From: Proteobacteria bacterium ST_bin14
GTDB lineage: Bacteria > Pseudomonadota > Alphaproteobacteria > Sphingomonadales > Sphingomonadaceae
Assembly (NCBI GenBank): GCA_002083655.1
Contig: MSXR01000013.1
Location: 1 to 64,000, forward strand
DNA length: 64,000 nt
Reading direction: 5' to 3'
Shown here: positions 36,935 through 45,599 of the stretch, piece after piece
Numbering within the stretch: position 1 is the first letter of the stretch
Layout: each line of letters begins with the position of its first letter
Translations under genes and position numbers: made by a program
Notes under the pieces: model-generated
The model's input: the letters and a program-made list of their open reading frames with translations, nothing else
The model's database searches: none
What the model was told of the DNA's origin: nothing

Positions 36935-37024
36935 GGGGCATCCTTAAAGGAGGTTGGATGCAGCAGGTTTTAAGCCAACGCCAAGACGTGTCAAATCTGT
37001 AACATGCGTAACTATATGTCTTTT

Positions 37025-37507
37025 TTAGCCACGATCTCGCATGATTCTACCCTGTTCGCGCTTCCAATCGCGCTCTTTGATCGTTTCGCGCTTGTCATGG
37101 GCCTTTTTGCCCTTGGCGAGAGCGAGTTCCACCTTCGCGCGCCCCTTTGAATTAAAATAGATCATCAGCGGCACCAGAGTCATCCCCTCGCGCGCGACGG
37201 CACCGTGCATCTTGTTGATCTCACGCTCATGCAGCAGCAATTTGCGCGCGCGCTTGGGCTCATGGTTATACCGGTTGCCATGGCTGAATTCCGGAACATT
37301 CGAATTGACCAGCCAGACCTGCCCGTCTTTCACTTCGGCATAGCTCTCTGCAATGGAGCCGGTGCCCGCCCGCAGCGCCTTCACCTCAGTCCCCGTCAGC
37401 GCGATGCCCGCTTCGAACACCGTCTCAATCGCATAATCAAACTTCGCCCGCCGGTTTTCGGCGACGATCTTGGTTTTTTCAAACGTGGGGGGTTTCGGGC
37501 GCGCCAT
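37025..37507 (-). CDS. smpB: SsrA-binding protein SmpB
   Basis: Partner of tmRNA in rescue of stalled ribosomes, 160 aa. Signatures: VAENRRAKFDYAIETVFEAG, LTGTEVKALRAG, ESYAEVKDGQVWLVNSNVPE, and the basic C-terminal tail AKGKKAHDKRETIKERDWKR. No tmRNA gene is visible nearby. In many alphaproteobacteria smpB is next to dapA; here 1983 bp with an opposite-strand cassette separate them. Confidence 0.97.
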   Translation of the reverse strand: MARPKPPTFEKTKIVAENRRAKFDYAIETVFEAGIALTGTEVKALRAGTGSIAESYAEVKDGQVWLVNSNVPEFSHGNRYNHEPKRARKLLLHEREINKMHGAVAREGMTLVPLMIYFNSKGRAKVELALAKGKKAHDKRETIKERDWKREQGRIMRDRG

Positions 37508-37768
37508 AAGGGAGCGGCATGTAGGCGCGCGGTGGCGGAAAGGGAAGCGCTTGGGTTGGGTGGTGGGGGTGGAGCGAGGTTGATGGTTTAGCGAGGGTCG
37601 GTTTATGCAAATCTAGCAATAATCTTTCACCCGACGTCTTCCAAATCAATTCGCTGCAGATTTCCTTAGAACATTGACTGGTCTCCGCGGAATCCTGTAC
37701 GAAAGAGAATTCGATAAGCGTACTTTTCGGCACGTTTTCTAGGCGTTTTTTCAGTGAGAACCATTTGA

Positions 37769-38224
37769 ATGGCAGACAAGGCCGCGCCATGGGAATTCGT
37801 AGAAGCTGCCGTTACCGCGATACTATCGTGGATAATACTCGCCGCTATAGCGATTATAATTTCTGGAAAACTAATATCTAAACGTGTTCCAATCGGAATA
37901 TTTGATGAAGCAAAATTTGAAATTCCACTTTTAATATTTCACATTGAAGCCCGAGGTGAAGAAGTAACGACCGGCTTTGTATCTTTTATTTTAAGTTTAT
38001 TTTTGTGTATTTTTTTGGGTGGAAACCAAGCCTACCTTTTATTCAAGGAGCAAGCTGGGGTTGATATTGGCCAGTGGAATTCTCTTTGCGTGATAGCAAG
38101 TTTTCTTTCTTTACTTGTTGCCACGATCATTTGTATCGTTGCGCCTTTTGTAAAAGGTTCGCCTGTGATTCAACAGAAAGACCGAGCAGAGGTAATCCGA
38201 TTATTAGAGGAAGTTAATAAATGA
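37769..38224 (+). CDS. Three-helix membrane protein of an AT-rich two-gene cassette, unknown function
   Basis: 151 aa, not recognised. Predicted membrane helices at about residues 12-32 (EAAVTAILSWIILAAIAIII), 67-87 (TTGFVSFILSLFLCIFLGGN) and 104-128 (NSLCVIASFLSLLVATIICI), with a charged C-terminal tail (QQKDRAEVIRLLEEVNK) likely in the cytoplasm. Its stop overlaps the start of the ATPase gene as ATGA, so the two are translationally coupled and presumably act together. Base composition is much more AT-rich than flanking smpB and dapA, a sign of transfer. Confidence 0.7.
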   Translation: MADKAAPWEFVEAAVTAILSWIILAAIAIIISGKLISKRVPIGIFDEAKFEIPLLIFHIEARGEEVTTGFVSFILSLFLCIFLGGNQAYLLFKEQAGVDIGQWNSLCVIASFLSLLVATIICIVAPFVKGSPVIQQKDRAEVIRLLEEVNK

Positions 38225-39345
38225 CTGTCGTGCCTCACTACGCAACTAAAGACGAATCGAATACCGATCGTGGAAAAATAGTTGCCGTAGTAAGTGGAAA
38301 GGGCGGGAGCGGCAAAACTATGTTTGCCGTAGCCTTAGCTCAAGGAGCGGCAATAAACGACAAGAAAGCAATTTTAGTCGACACTGACTTTGCCACAGGA
38401 GGACTCACCTACTATTTGACATTTCGTGAGTTTTCTAACGCGCGAGTCGGTCTTTCAGATTTTCTCGGATCCCGACCTACCGACAAGCCCCTATCGGATT
38501 GGGCGGCAGTCGGCAAATCAACGCGACGCGAAGAAGATTGGATCTCGAATGTTAAGCTCGCGCCAATAGGCGATCAGCGTCGTTTCCGAGAAGATATGGA
38601 TAACGAAATCGAACTGGCCGTTCGAAACGTTCTTAATCAAGCTGTTTATATTAGTGATCTCGTTGTGGTCGATTGTCGCGGAGGAATAGATAGCCAATCT
38701 ATCGCAGTTTGCCGTATGGCCGACGAGATAATCGTAGTAGTAGAAACAGATACGACATCAATTCGCGCCTCGCAGCACCTCGCTGACATTCTTTCCGATG
38801 AGAACATAAAGCAAAAGGTGGTGGGTTTCGTTCTGAACAAAGTTATGGATGATCCAACTCCTCTCGCAAAGACAGCAAGCGCGCTACTTCGTTTGGATTA
38901 TTTAGGCGCTATCCCTTTTGACATTGAAGCGACGAGATCTTACATTCAGGGGCTTATTCCTGATAGTAACACTTTATTTGCTAGGCATGTTTTCGCTATA
39001 CTACCTAGAATATTTTCAGATTTAGAGAAAATATCAAATATTAGAGTATTGGACGCGGAAGAATTCGGATCTGTAACATTAAGAAGTCCCGAGACTAGGC
39101 TCGGAGGTCTGATATTACTATCTCTTGGCTTGTATCTATCTGTTGGTTTTATGTGGTTTGCATATCTTGATCTGGACTACATAGGTGGAATAAGATTTAA
39201 TATATTTCAAATTCTATTTGTAATATCTCTGGATTTTATTCTTTTTGCAGGTCTATCTGATGCAATAAAGCAAAAACTCGGACAGTCTTATCGACAGCAA
39301 TACTCAGTTTTCCGTTTATTTTCCAAATTGATGAAGAAATACTGA
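38221..39345 (+). CDS. ParA/MinD-like ATPase with C-terminal membrane helices
   Basis: 374 aa. Deviant Walker A KGGSGKT at residues 27-33 with the signature Lys27, switch region LVDTDFATGG (52-61), Walker B LVVVDCRGGID (147-157) and FVLNKV (203-208) as the base-binding motif. A SIMIBI-class NTPase of the ParA/MinD/CpsD type. Unlike MinD, which uses an amphipathic tail, it has two hydrophobic helices at about 295-315 and 326-346, then a basic C-terminus. No nucleoid-partitioning partner (ParB) or parS is seen; the partner is the three-helix membrane protein upstream. AT-rich, atypical codons. Function unknown; a membrane-linked conflict or maintenance module is a guess. Confidence 0.75.
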   Translation: MTVVPHYATKDESNTDRGKIVAVVSGKGGSGKTMFAVALAQGAAINDKKAILVDTDFATGGLTYYLTFREFSNARVGLSDFLGSRPTDKPLSDWAAVGKSTRREEDWISNVKLAPIGDQRRFREDMDNEIELAVRNVLNQAVYISDLVVVDCRGGIDSQSIAVCRMADEIIVVVETDTTSIRASQHLADILSDENIKQKVVGFVLNKVMDDPTPLAKTASALLRLDYLGAIPFDIEATRSYIQGLIPDSNTLFARHVFAILPRIFSDLEKISNIRVLDAEEFGSVTLRSPETRLGGLILLSLGLYLSVGFMWFAYLDLDYIGGIRFNIFQILFVISLDFILFAGLSDAIKQKLGQSYRQQYSVFRLFSKLMKKY

Positions 39346-39490
39346 TTTTTTAGCGTAAGTGTTTTTCACTCGTTACGATCTTATCATCGAACAAGTCTGA
39401 AAATTCATGGCGCCGCACTTTGCAGGGCAACCAGTAGCGATTAAGGGCGGTAGTAGGGAGTTAACCTTCACCCCGTGATTGCTTCACGCC

Positions 39491-40375
39491 CTAAACTAAC
39501 CCCGCCACCGCCAGTGCTGCATCCACCGCCCGCTGGCTCGCCTCGCTTGGCCAGGTCATTGGCAGGCGCAGGGCGCAGGGGAAGCCGGGGCGTATTTTGG
39601 TCATCGCGTATTTGACCGGGCCGGGCGACGCATCGGTAAACATCGCCAGATGCAGCGGGAAAAGCCGGTCGTGGAAGGTGCGCGCCGTTGCCACATCGCC
39701 CGCCGCCCATGCCGCCTGAAACGCGGCGCATAGCCGCGGCGCGACATTGGCGGTGACGGAGATGCAACCGACCCCGCCCATCGCGTTGAACGCCAGCGCA
39801 GTCTCATCATTGCCTGAAAGCTGAATGAAGTCCCCGCCACACGCCAGCCGCTGTTGCGTTACGCGCGCCAGATTGCCGGTGGCGTCCTTTACCGCGACAA
39901 AGCTTTGCGGATAGGCGGTGTGCAGCCGCGCCATGGTTTCCACCGCGATGTCTGTCACCGTGCGGCCGGGCACGTTGTACAGCATGATCGGCAAATCACA
40001 GCTGGTCGCCACTGCTGCAAAATGCTGGAAAATCCCCTCCTGGCTCGGGCGGTTATAATAGGGCGGCACCATCAGCGCACAATCTGCCCCTGCCGCCTTG
40101 GCAGCGCGGATATTGTGGATCGCAACGCGCGTATCGTTCGATCCCGCGCCCGCAATCACCGGCACCCTGCCCTTCACCTGATCAACACACACCGCAACGA
40201 TGTGAAAATGTTCTTCAACGGACAGCGTGGCTGCCTCTCCCGTTGTGCCGCACGGCACCAACGCTGATGATCCTTCGGCAAGCTGCCACTCGATCAGGTC
40301 GCGGTAAGCCGCCTCATCAAACGCCCCATCGGGGCCAAACGGCGTCACAAGCGCAGGGATTGAGCCGGAAAACAT
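39491..40375 (-). CDS. dapA: 4-hydroxy-tetrahydrodipicolinate synthase
   Basis: First committed step of lysine/diaminopimelate synthesis, condensing pyruvate with aspartate semialdehyde. TIM barrel of 294 aa with CGTTGEAATLS (catalytic Thr pair), IMLYNVPGRT (Tyr) and FVAVKDATGNLARV (Schiff-base Lys). Conserved GNDE and GGVGCISVTANV are present. Normal length, single ORF. Divergent from the lytic transglycosylase gene. Confidence 0.96.
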   Translation of the reverse strand: MFSGSIPALVTPFGPDGAFDEAAYRDLIEWQLAEGSSALVPCGTTGEAATLSVEEHFHIVAVCVDQVKGRVPVIAGAGSNDTRVAIHNIRAAKAAGADCALMVPPYYNRPSQEGIFQHFAAVATSCDLPIMLYNVPGRTVTDIAVETMARLHTAYPQSFVAVKDATGNLARVTQQRLACGGDFIQLSGNDETALAFNAMGGVGCISVTANVAPRLCAAFQAAWAAGDVATARTFHDRLFPLHLAMFTDASPGPVKYAMTKIRPGFPCALRLPMTWPSEASQRAVDAALAVAGLV

Positions 40376-40469
40376 GATTTTTTGCTCTATTGTTGGGGCG
40401 TATCAAAATGCGCCGAATTAATGATCTTTCGGACGCGACAGATAGTGGCGAATCACGTAACATGGCAAC

Positions 40470-42464
40470 ATGCTGGCTTTCCTCTCCAAATCGAGCCTGC
40501 TTCTGGCAGGGGTATCCGCAATTGCTGCAGCGCTTGGCGTGCCGCAGGATCAGCTGGATGCGTATCGCGCCCAGTTGGAACGCGTGCCAATGTCAACCGA
40601 GGCAACGGCAGCGCTGGCCGCATCAATTGCCGAATGGAAACAGCTTCGCCAGTCGGACAGCCTGTCTTTTGATACCTATTCCCGCTTCCTGCTTGCGCAT
40701 CCCGGCTGGCCGGGCGAAGACGCCATGCGCCGCAACGCTGAACGCGCGATGGATAATGGCGGCTGGTCCCCCGGTGTCGCTGCCAGCTATTTCCGGCGCT
40801 TCCCGCCGCTGACGGGAACGGGGCAGCTCCGCTTTGCAGAGGCGCTTGCCGCTATCAATGCGCGCGACGATGCCAATGCCGCCGCCCGCGCCGCCTGGCG
40901 GCAGGGCACACTCCCGGCCAGCGATGAAACGCGGCTGCTGGGCAGCTTCAGCGGCGCCCTGACCCCTGATGATCATGACGCGCGCATGGATGCGTTGTTA
41001 TGGGCGGGCGCGACGGGCTCTGCGCAACGCCAGCTGTCGTTCGTCAGTGCCGCCAAGCGCGATATGTTTGCCGCCCGGCTCGCCTATCGCACCCGCGCAC
41101 CCGATGCAGCGTTGCTTGCCTCGACCACGCAGGACCGGTTCAGCAATGACGCAGGCTATATCGCCGATCGCGCGAACTGGCTGACCAACACCAACAACTG
41201 GGGCAGCGCGCGCGCGCTGCTCGCCCAGCCGCGTGTGCTGGTGTCGCGCCCCGCCCGGGTGGAGGACTGGTATGAACTGCTGCTCAGCGCCGCGCGCGGT
41301 GCAAAGGCAGACGGGCAATACTCAACCGCGTTCGATATCGCCCGCCAGATCGACGATGCCTATCCTATGGGCACTGACGTAAGCCAGCGCCCTTATGGCG
41401 AGCGTGATGAATATACGAGTTTGGCCTGGCTCGCCGGGCAGACGGCGCTGAAACAGCTGGGCCGCGCGGGCGATGCGGTGGGCATGTTTGATCGGTACGC
41501 CAACGGATCGCAAACCCCGCAAACGCGATCAAAGGGATTTTATTGGGCAGGTCGTGCCGCCTTTGCGGCGGGCAAGCGCGACGTCGCCACCGCCTATTTT
41601 GAGCGCGCGGCCGGGTATCGCGACCAGTTTTACGGGCAGCTGGCGAATGAAAAGCTGGGCCGTGCGCTGGCTCCGCCGCCCGAAGTCGCGCCTCGCCCGG
41701 TCGATCAGGCGACGCGCGATGCGTTTTACGCCAGGGAAACCGTGCGCGCTGCGCGCTACTTGGGCACCATCGGCGCGCATGAAGACCAGACGTTGTTCGT
41801 TCGCCAGATTGCTATCGCCGCCAAGAGTGACAGCGATCATGTGCTGGGCATTGAACTGTCCCGCACGCTGGGCCGCCCTGATCTGGGGGTGATGGTGGGG
41901 CGCAGTGCGCTTGTGAACGCCTTGCCCGATTATGCCGCGTCAGGCTTTCCGAGCGTGAAGGTGCCGGTGAATCAGGAAAGCGCCTGGACGATGATCCACG
42001 CGATTGCCCGGCAAGAAAGCCAGTTTGATCGCGCCGCCGTTAGCCGCGTTGGCGCGCGCGGGCTGATGCAGTTGATGCCGGGCACGGCCCGCGAAACGGC
42101 GGGCAAGCTCGGCCTGTCCTATGATGGTGGCGCGCTGACGACGGACACTGATTATAATATCCAGCTTGGCTCCACCTATTTCCAGCGCATGCTCGACAAC
42201 TATGGCAGTTACCCGCTTGCTGTCGCTGCTTACAATGCCGGTCCGGGCAATGTGAACAAATGGCTCAAGGCAAATGGCGATCCGCGCATGGGCGGCACCG
42301 ACATGATCGACTGGATTGAGGCGATCCCGCTATCTGAAACGCGCAATTATGTGCAGCGCGTGCTGGAAAATGCCGTGGTTTATGATCTGCTGAACCCGCA
42401 GCGCGCTAGGTCGCAGGGCAATGCGCGGCTTAGCTGGTATCTGGGGCGCAACCCGTCGGCGTGA
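40470..42464 (+). CDS. Soluble lytic murein transglycosylase (Slt70-like)
   Basis: 664 aa. N-terminal hydrophobic export segment (MLAFLSKSSLLLAGVSAIAA), long helical superhelix domain over about residues 40-480, then the SLT catalytic domain: AIARQESQFDRAAVSRVGAR with the catalytic Glu, GLMQLMPGTARETA, and LAVAAYNAGPGNVNKWLKAN. It cleaves peptidoglycan glycan strands with formation of anhydro-MurNAc in the periplasm. Upstream of greB by 24 bp on the same strand. Confidence 0.93.
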   Translation: MLAFLSKSSLLLAGVSAIAAALGVPQDQLDAYRAQLERVPMSTEATAALAASIAEWKQLRQSDSLSFDTYSRFLLAHPGWPGEDAMRRNAERAMDNGGWSPGVAASYFRRFPPLTGTGQLRFAEALAAINARDDANAAARAAWRQGTLPASDETRLLGSFSGALTPDDHDARMDALLWAGATGSAQRQLSFVSAAKRDMFAARLAYRTRAPDAALLASTTQDRFSNDAGYIADRANWLTNTNNWGSARALLAQPRVLVSRPARVEDWYELLLSAARGAKADGQYSTAFDIARQIDDAYPMGTDVSQRPYGERDEYTSLAWLAGQTALKQLGRAGDAVGMFDRYANGSQTPQTRSKGFYWAGRAAFAAGKRDVATAYFERAAGYRDQFYGQLANEKLGRALAPPPEVAPRPVDQATRDAFYARETVRAARYLGTIGAHEDQTLFVRQIAIAAKSDSDHVLGIELSRTLGRPDLGVMVGRSALVNALPDYAASGFPSVKVPVNQESAWTMIHAIARQESQFDRAAVSRVGARGLMQLMPGTARETAGKLGLSYDGGALTTDTDYNIQLGSTYFQRMLDNYGSYPLAVAAYNAGPGNVNKWLKANGDPRMGGTDMIDWIEAIPLSETRNYVQRVLENAVVYDLLNPQRARSQGNARLSWYLGRNPSA

Positions 42465-42488
42465 TGACCCCTTTCGCTGGCTGACCGC

Positions 42489-42968
42489 GTGGACACCCCC
42501 AATTACATCACGCTGGCGGGCTATACCGTGCTGCGCACCGAATATGATCAGCTGCTGGGCGAGGAACGCCCGCGTATCGTTGATGTCGTGTCCTGGGCGG
42601 CGGGCAATGGCGACCGTTCCGAAAATGGCGATTACATCTATGGCCGCAAACGGCTGCGCGAGATTGACCGGCGGCTCGGCTGGCTGTCGCGCCGAATGAA
42701 GGCCGCCAAGGTGATCGATCCTGCGGCGCAGGTTGATCGCAGCCGGGTGTATTTTGGTGCCAGCGTGACGCTGGTGGATGATGACGATCACGAACGCACC
42801 GTCACGCTTGTGGGTGATGACGAGGCAGACGCTGCCCACGCCCGGATTGGGTGGAGCGCCCCGCTCGCCCGGGCGCTCCGCGGGGCCGCCGTCGGCGACA
42901 CACGCCGCGTCACCCTACCCGCGGGAACCCGCGATTATGAAGTGCTGGCCATCCGCTATCCGGATTAG
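42489..42968 (+). CDS. greB: Transcription elongation factor GreB
   Basis: 159 aa. N-terminal coiled-coil finger (ITLAGYTVLRTEYDQLLGEE; acidic tip within NGDRSENGDYIYGRKRLREI) and C-terminal FKBP-like domain (VTLVGDDEADAAHARIGWSA, LARALRGAAVGDTRRV). Gre factors stimulate transcript cleavage by backtracked RNA polymerase. YIYGRKRLREIDRRLGWLSR is the GreB form rather than GreA. Start is GTG 42489; no ATG is available in frame nearby. Confidence 0.9.
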   Translation: MDTPNYITLAGYTVLRTEYDQLLGEERPRIVDVVSWAAGNGDRSENGDYIYGRKRLREIDRRLGWLSRRMKAAKVIDPAAQVDRSRVYFGASVTLVDDDDHERTVTLVGDDEADAAHARIGWSAPLARALRGAAVGDTRRVTLPAGTRDYEVLAIRYPD

Positions 42969-43094
42969 TGGGGCGCAAATCGGACAATCTTCGGCGATCG
43001 CTGCACCGTTTGCGGCGAAATGCGCGCCGTTCCGGCCCCATCCATGCTACGCCCCGTCCAGAGAAGATTTCCTGTACGAAAAAAGAGTAGCTGA

Positions 43095-43373
43095 ATGAGC
43101 ATGATGCGCAGGATATTTGTTACCGGCAAAGTCCACAATGTCGGTTACCGGGCATGGGCAATCCGCCGCGCGCAAGACCTTCGACTCGCCGGATGGGTGC
43201 GCAATCTCAAGGATGGTCGCGTCGAAATCCTCGCGGCGGGCGATGAGGATGCGGTGAGTGCGCTGATTGAGGAATGCCGCACCGGATCAGAATTTTCCCG
43301 CGTCAACACCGTCATCGCCGAAGCCGCTACCGATCGAATGCCCAAGGGGTTTACGAAGCGACTTACGGTGTAG
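43095..43373 (+). CDS. acyP: Acylphosphatase
   Basis: 92 aa. The active-site loop is FVTGKVHNVGYRAW, with the phosphate-binding Arg, and GWVRNLKDGRVEIL supplies the catalytic Asn. The usual sequence is G(R/K)VQGVxFR; here HN replaces QG. Hydrolyses acyl phosphates. ATG 43095 is chosen, with a second ATG two codons on. The 3' end overlaps the convergent next gene by 11 bp. Confidence 0.9.
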   Translation: MSMMRRIFVTGKVHNVGYRAWAIRRAQDLRLAGWVRNLKDGRVEILAAGDEDAVSALIEECRTGSEFSRVNTVIAEAATDRMPKGFTKRLTV

Positions 43374-44328
43374 CGGCGGCTTGTGCGGGCAATAAAGCCG
43401 GGCACGGGCCATAGCTTGCAATCGCCTTGTCGATCAGCGGACGCACCTTGGCATTGGGCAGCTTCACCAGCGTTGCAATTGGCACATCGCTGCCGATCTT
43501 TTCCGCAATCAACAGCCCCAGAAAATAGCCGAAGCGTGATGGAAATTCGCTCTTTGCCATGCGAAAATTGAAGAATTCGGCATAATCGGTCTGAGACGTT
43601 GATTCCATCTTGATGCGGAGCAGACACATCGCCTCGCCCAGGCGCGGCTCGACCACGGGCCGGATCGCGACCGGCAGCGTCAGCAGCAATTGCCGGTCGG
43701 TCGCGCCGGGGTTCATCCGTTGGGTGACATAGACTGCCAGCCCCTCGCTCCACAGCGAACACCAGATCTGCGCGCAATCGCGAAAAAACCGTGCATGGTA
43801 GCTGTGGAACAACTCATGATCGAGCAGCAGCCCGATCGTCGACTGATCATGAATCCGCGCGATCATGTCCGCACCGAACAACAGGGTGGTGCGGCCTTTG
43901 ACGGTCCGCGTACCGCCATCCATCTGGTTGATCGAATGGACCAGATAGACAGGCATTTGCTGGCGATAATCGGGAAAGAATTTGCGAAACCGCGCCTCGC
44001 CCGTCGCATAAGCATCGGCAAAACGCTCAGTCGTGGCGGTAATGCCCGCCCGGTCCTTCGGAAAGCTTTTCAGTGATGCGGCGATCATCGTATCGAACCG
44101 CGCCTGCGCCTTGCCCTTGTTGTTATAAAAACCTGGCAGCAGCGGATCAAACACCGCATGGAATTTCTCCACCCGCTCGGCATCGGGCAGATCGACCGTT
44201 TTATCGGCAAATCGGGCGAACTCGTCGGTCAGCACGGTGAAGGCGGGGGGCGCGGGCTCAGGCTGCGTTTGCGCACGGGCGATCATGGGCAACGCAGCAA
44301 GAACGGCAAACAGTATCGATCGGACCAT
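43363..44328 (-). CDS. Secreted protein with HExxH motif, putative zinc protease
   Basis: 321 aa from ATG 44328, signal peptide MVRSILFAVLAALPMIARAQ. A gluzincin-like motif LLLDHELFHSYH followed about 20 residues later by LWSEGLAVYVTQRM (third ligand Glu) resembles the DUF2268-type predicted Zn-dependent proteases. The rest is unassigned. Two Cys near SEGL (DCAQIWCSLWSEG) could form a disulfide. It is a periplasmic protein; protease activity is inferred from the motif only. Sphingomonad genomes often carry similar genes. Confidence 0.72.
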   Translation of the reverse strand: MVRSILFAVLAALPMIARAQTQPEPAPPAFTVLTDEFARFADKTVDLPDAERVEKFHAVFDPLLPGFYNNKGKAQARFDTMIAASLKSFPKDRAGITATTERFADAYATGEARFRKFFPDYRQQMPVYLVHSINQMDGGTRTVKGRTTLLFGADMIARIHDQSTIGLLLDHELFHSYHARFFRDCAQIWCSLWSEGLAVYVTQRMNPGATDRQLLLTLPVAIRPVVEPRLGEAMCLLRIKMESTSQTDYAEFFNFRMAKSEFPSRFGYFLGLLIAEKIGSDVPIATLVKLPNAKVRPLIDKAIASYGPCPALLPAQAAATP

Positions 44329-44463
44329 GGGCCACCTATTGTAGTGCATTGCATTGATAATACAGTGCCAGAAGCCCCGTCAACGTTCGTGGCGAGTTCT
44401 TCGCGCTGGCGCGCCGCCCCTTCCGCGGTTGGCCGCGATAGGCAGATCTGTTAAACTGGTGAG

Positions 44464-45036
44464 ATGACCGAAATGCTACCGCTCAACACCGCGCCATTGC
44501 CGGTAAAGCTTCGGATCGAGGACTATCTGCTCCTCGACCGCTCAGGCGCGTTTGACGGCTATGCCAAGACGGAACTGATCGAGGGGCAAATCTTCTACAT
44601 GAATGCGCAGCATCGCCCGCATGCCCGGATCAAGATGAAACTCTATGATGCGATAAGTGCCGCGCTGCGAGAAGCACGGTCGCCATTCACGGCATTTGTC
44701 GAAGCGAGCATTTCTATCCCTGATCATGGCGTTCCGGAGCCTGATATCGTGCTCACCAGTGAACCGGACGGCGAAGGATTGATTCCTTTGGCGAGCGTCG
44801 CGTTGGTTATCGAGATTGCTGACACGACACTCAGCACCGATTTGGGCCGCAAGGCAGCGCTCTATGCGACCGCTGGAATTCCCGAATATTGGGTGGCGGA
44901 TATCGAGGCAAAGGTCATCCACCAGCTATGGGCACCCGAGGACGATGCCTATGCGCAAGCGCGCGCGGTGGCGTTTGGGGAGCGGATTGCGGCGATGACG
45001 GTGGCGGGGTTGGTAGTGGAGGTTGCGGCGCAATGA
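44464..45036 (+). CDS. Uma2-family (PD-(D/E)XK-like) protein, copy 1
   Basis: 190 aa of the Uma2 (formerly DUF820) family, which has a restriction-endonuclease fold. Candidate catalytic residues: Glu40 (TELIEGQIF), Asp94 (EPDIVL), Glu117 (LVIEIAD) and Lys130 (LGRKAALYA), followed by the family signature YATAGIPEYWVADIEAKVI. Uma2 genes are abundant in cyanobacteria and scattered elsewhere; their biological role is not established. Stop overlaps the next copy as ATGA. Confidence 0.88.
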   Translation: MTEMLPLNTAPLPVKLRIEDYLLLDRSGAFDGYAKTELIEGQIFYMNAQHRPHARIKMKLYDAISAALREARSPFTAFVEASISIPDHGVPEPDIVLTSEPDGEGLIPLASVALVIEIADTTLSTDLGRKAALYATAGIPEYWVADIEAKVIHQLWAPEDDAYAQARAVAFGERIAAMTVAGLVVEVAAQ

Positions 45037-45599
45037 CCTTGCAGGAACGCCCCCCCGCCCCCGGCAAGTACCGGCTTCGCGTCGAAGATTACCTCACGCT
45101 CGACGCATCCGGCGCGTTCGAAGGCGCACGGACCGAACTGATCGAAGGGGAAGTGATCGTCATGAGCCCGCAATATCGGCCGCATGGCATGGTGAAGATG
45201 CGGCTCTATGACGCCGTGCGTGAGGCATTGATCGCTATCGAATCGCCGCTCACCGCCGTGGTCGAGTTCAGCCTCACGATTGACGGGCATAGCCTGCCCG
45301 AACCCGATATCATGCTGACCAATGAGCCGATGGGCGAAGGCGCGGTGCCGCTGGCGTCGGTCGCGCTGGTGATCGAGGTAGCGGGACCGACCCTGAAGGG
45401 CGACCTCGGCACCAAAGCGCGGCTCTACGCCACGGCGGGCATCCCCGAATATTGGGTCGCGGATGTCGAGGCGAAGGTGATCCATCAGATGTGGGCGCCC
45501 GAGGGCGAAGCTTATGCGCAGCTGCGGGAAGTGGGGTTTCGGGAGCGGATTGAAGCGGTGACGGTGGCGGGATTAGTGGTAAAAGCGATAGATTCGTGA
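45033..45599 (+). CDS. Uma2-family (PD-(D/E)XK-like) protein, copy 2
   Basis: 188 aa, close paralogue of the preceding gene: Glu38 (TELIEGEVI), Asp92 (EPDIML), Glu115 (LVIEVAG) and Lys128 (LGTKARLYA) are retained, so the core is intact, although Asp after IE(I/V)A is Gly here. ATG 45033 overlaps the copy 1 stop; the long upstream extension in the same frame is antisense-like noise. Stop overlaps the GTG of the next, broken gene (GTGA). Apparently a tandem duplication. Confidence 0.88.
   Translation: MTLQERPPAPGKYRLRVEDYLTLDASGAFEGARTELIEGEVIVMSPQYRPHGMVKMRLYDAVREALIAIESPLTAVVEFSLTIDGHSLPEPDIMLTNEPMGEGAVPLASVALVIEVAGPTLKGDLGTKARLYATAGIPEYWVADVEAKVIHQMWAPEGEAYAQLREVGFRERIEAVTVAGLVVKAIDS

Noticed and set aside
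37508..37768. Possible tmRNA or ncRNA upstream of the membrane-protein/ATPase cassette
   Set aside because: Checked because smpB is adjacent; no tmRNA 5' or 3' tRNA-like sequence seen. Only the cassette promoter is expected here.
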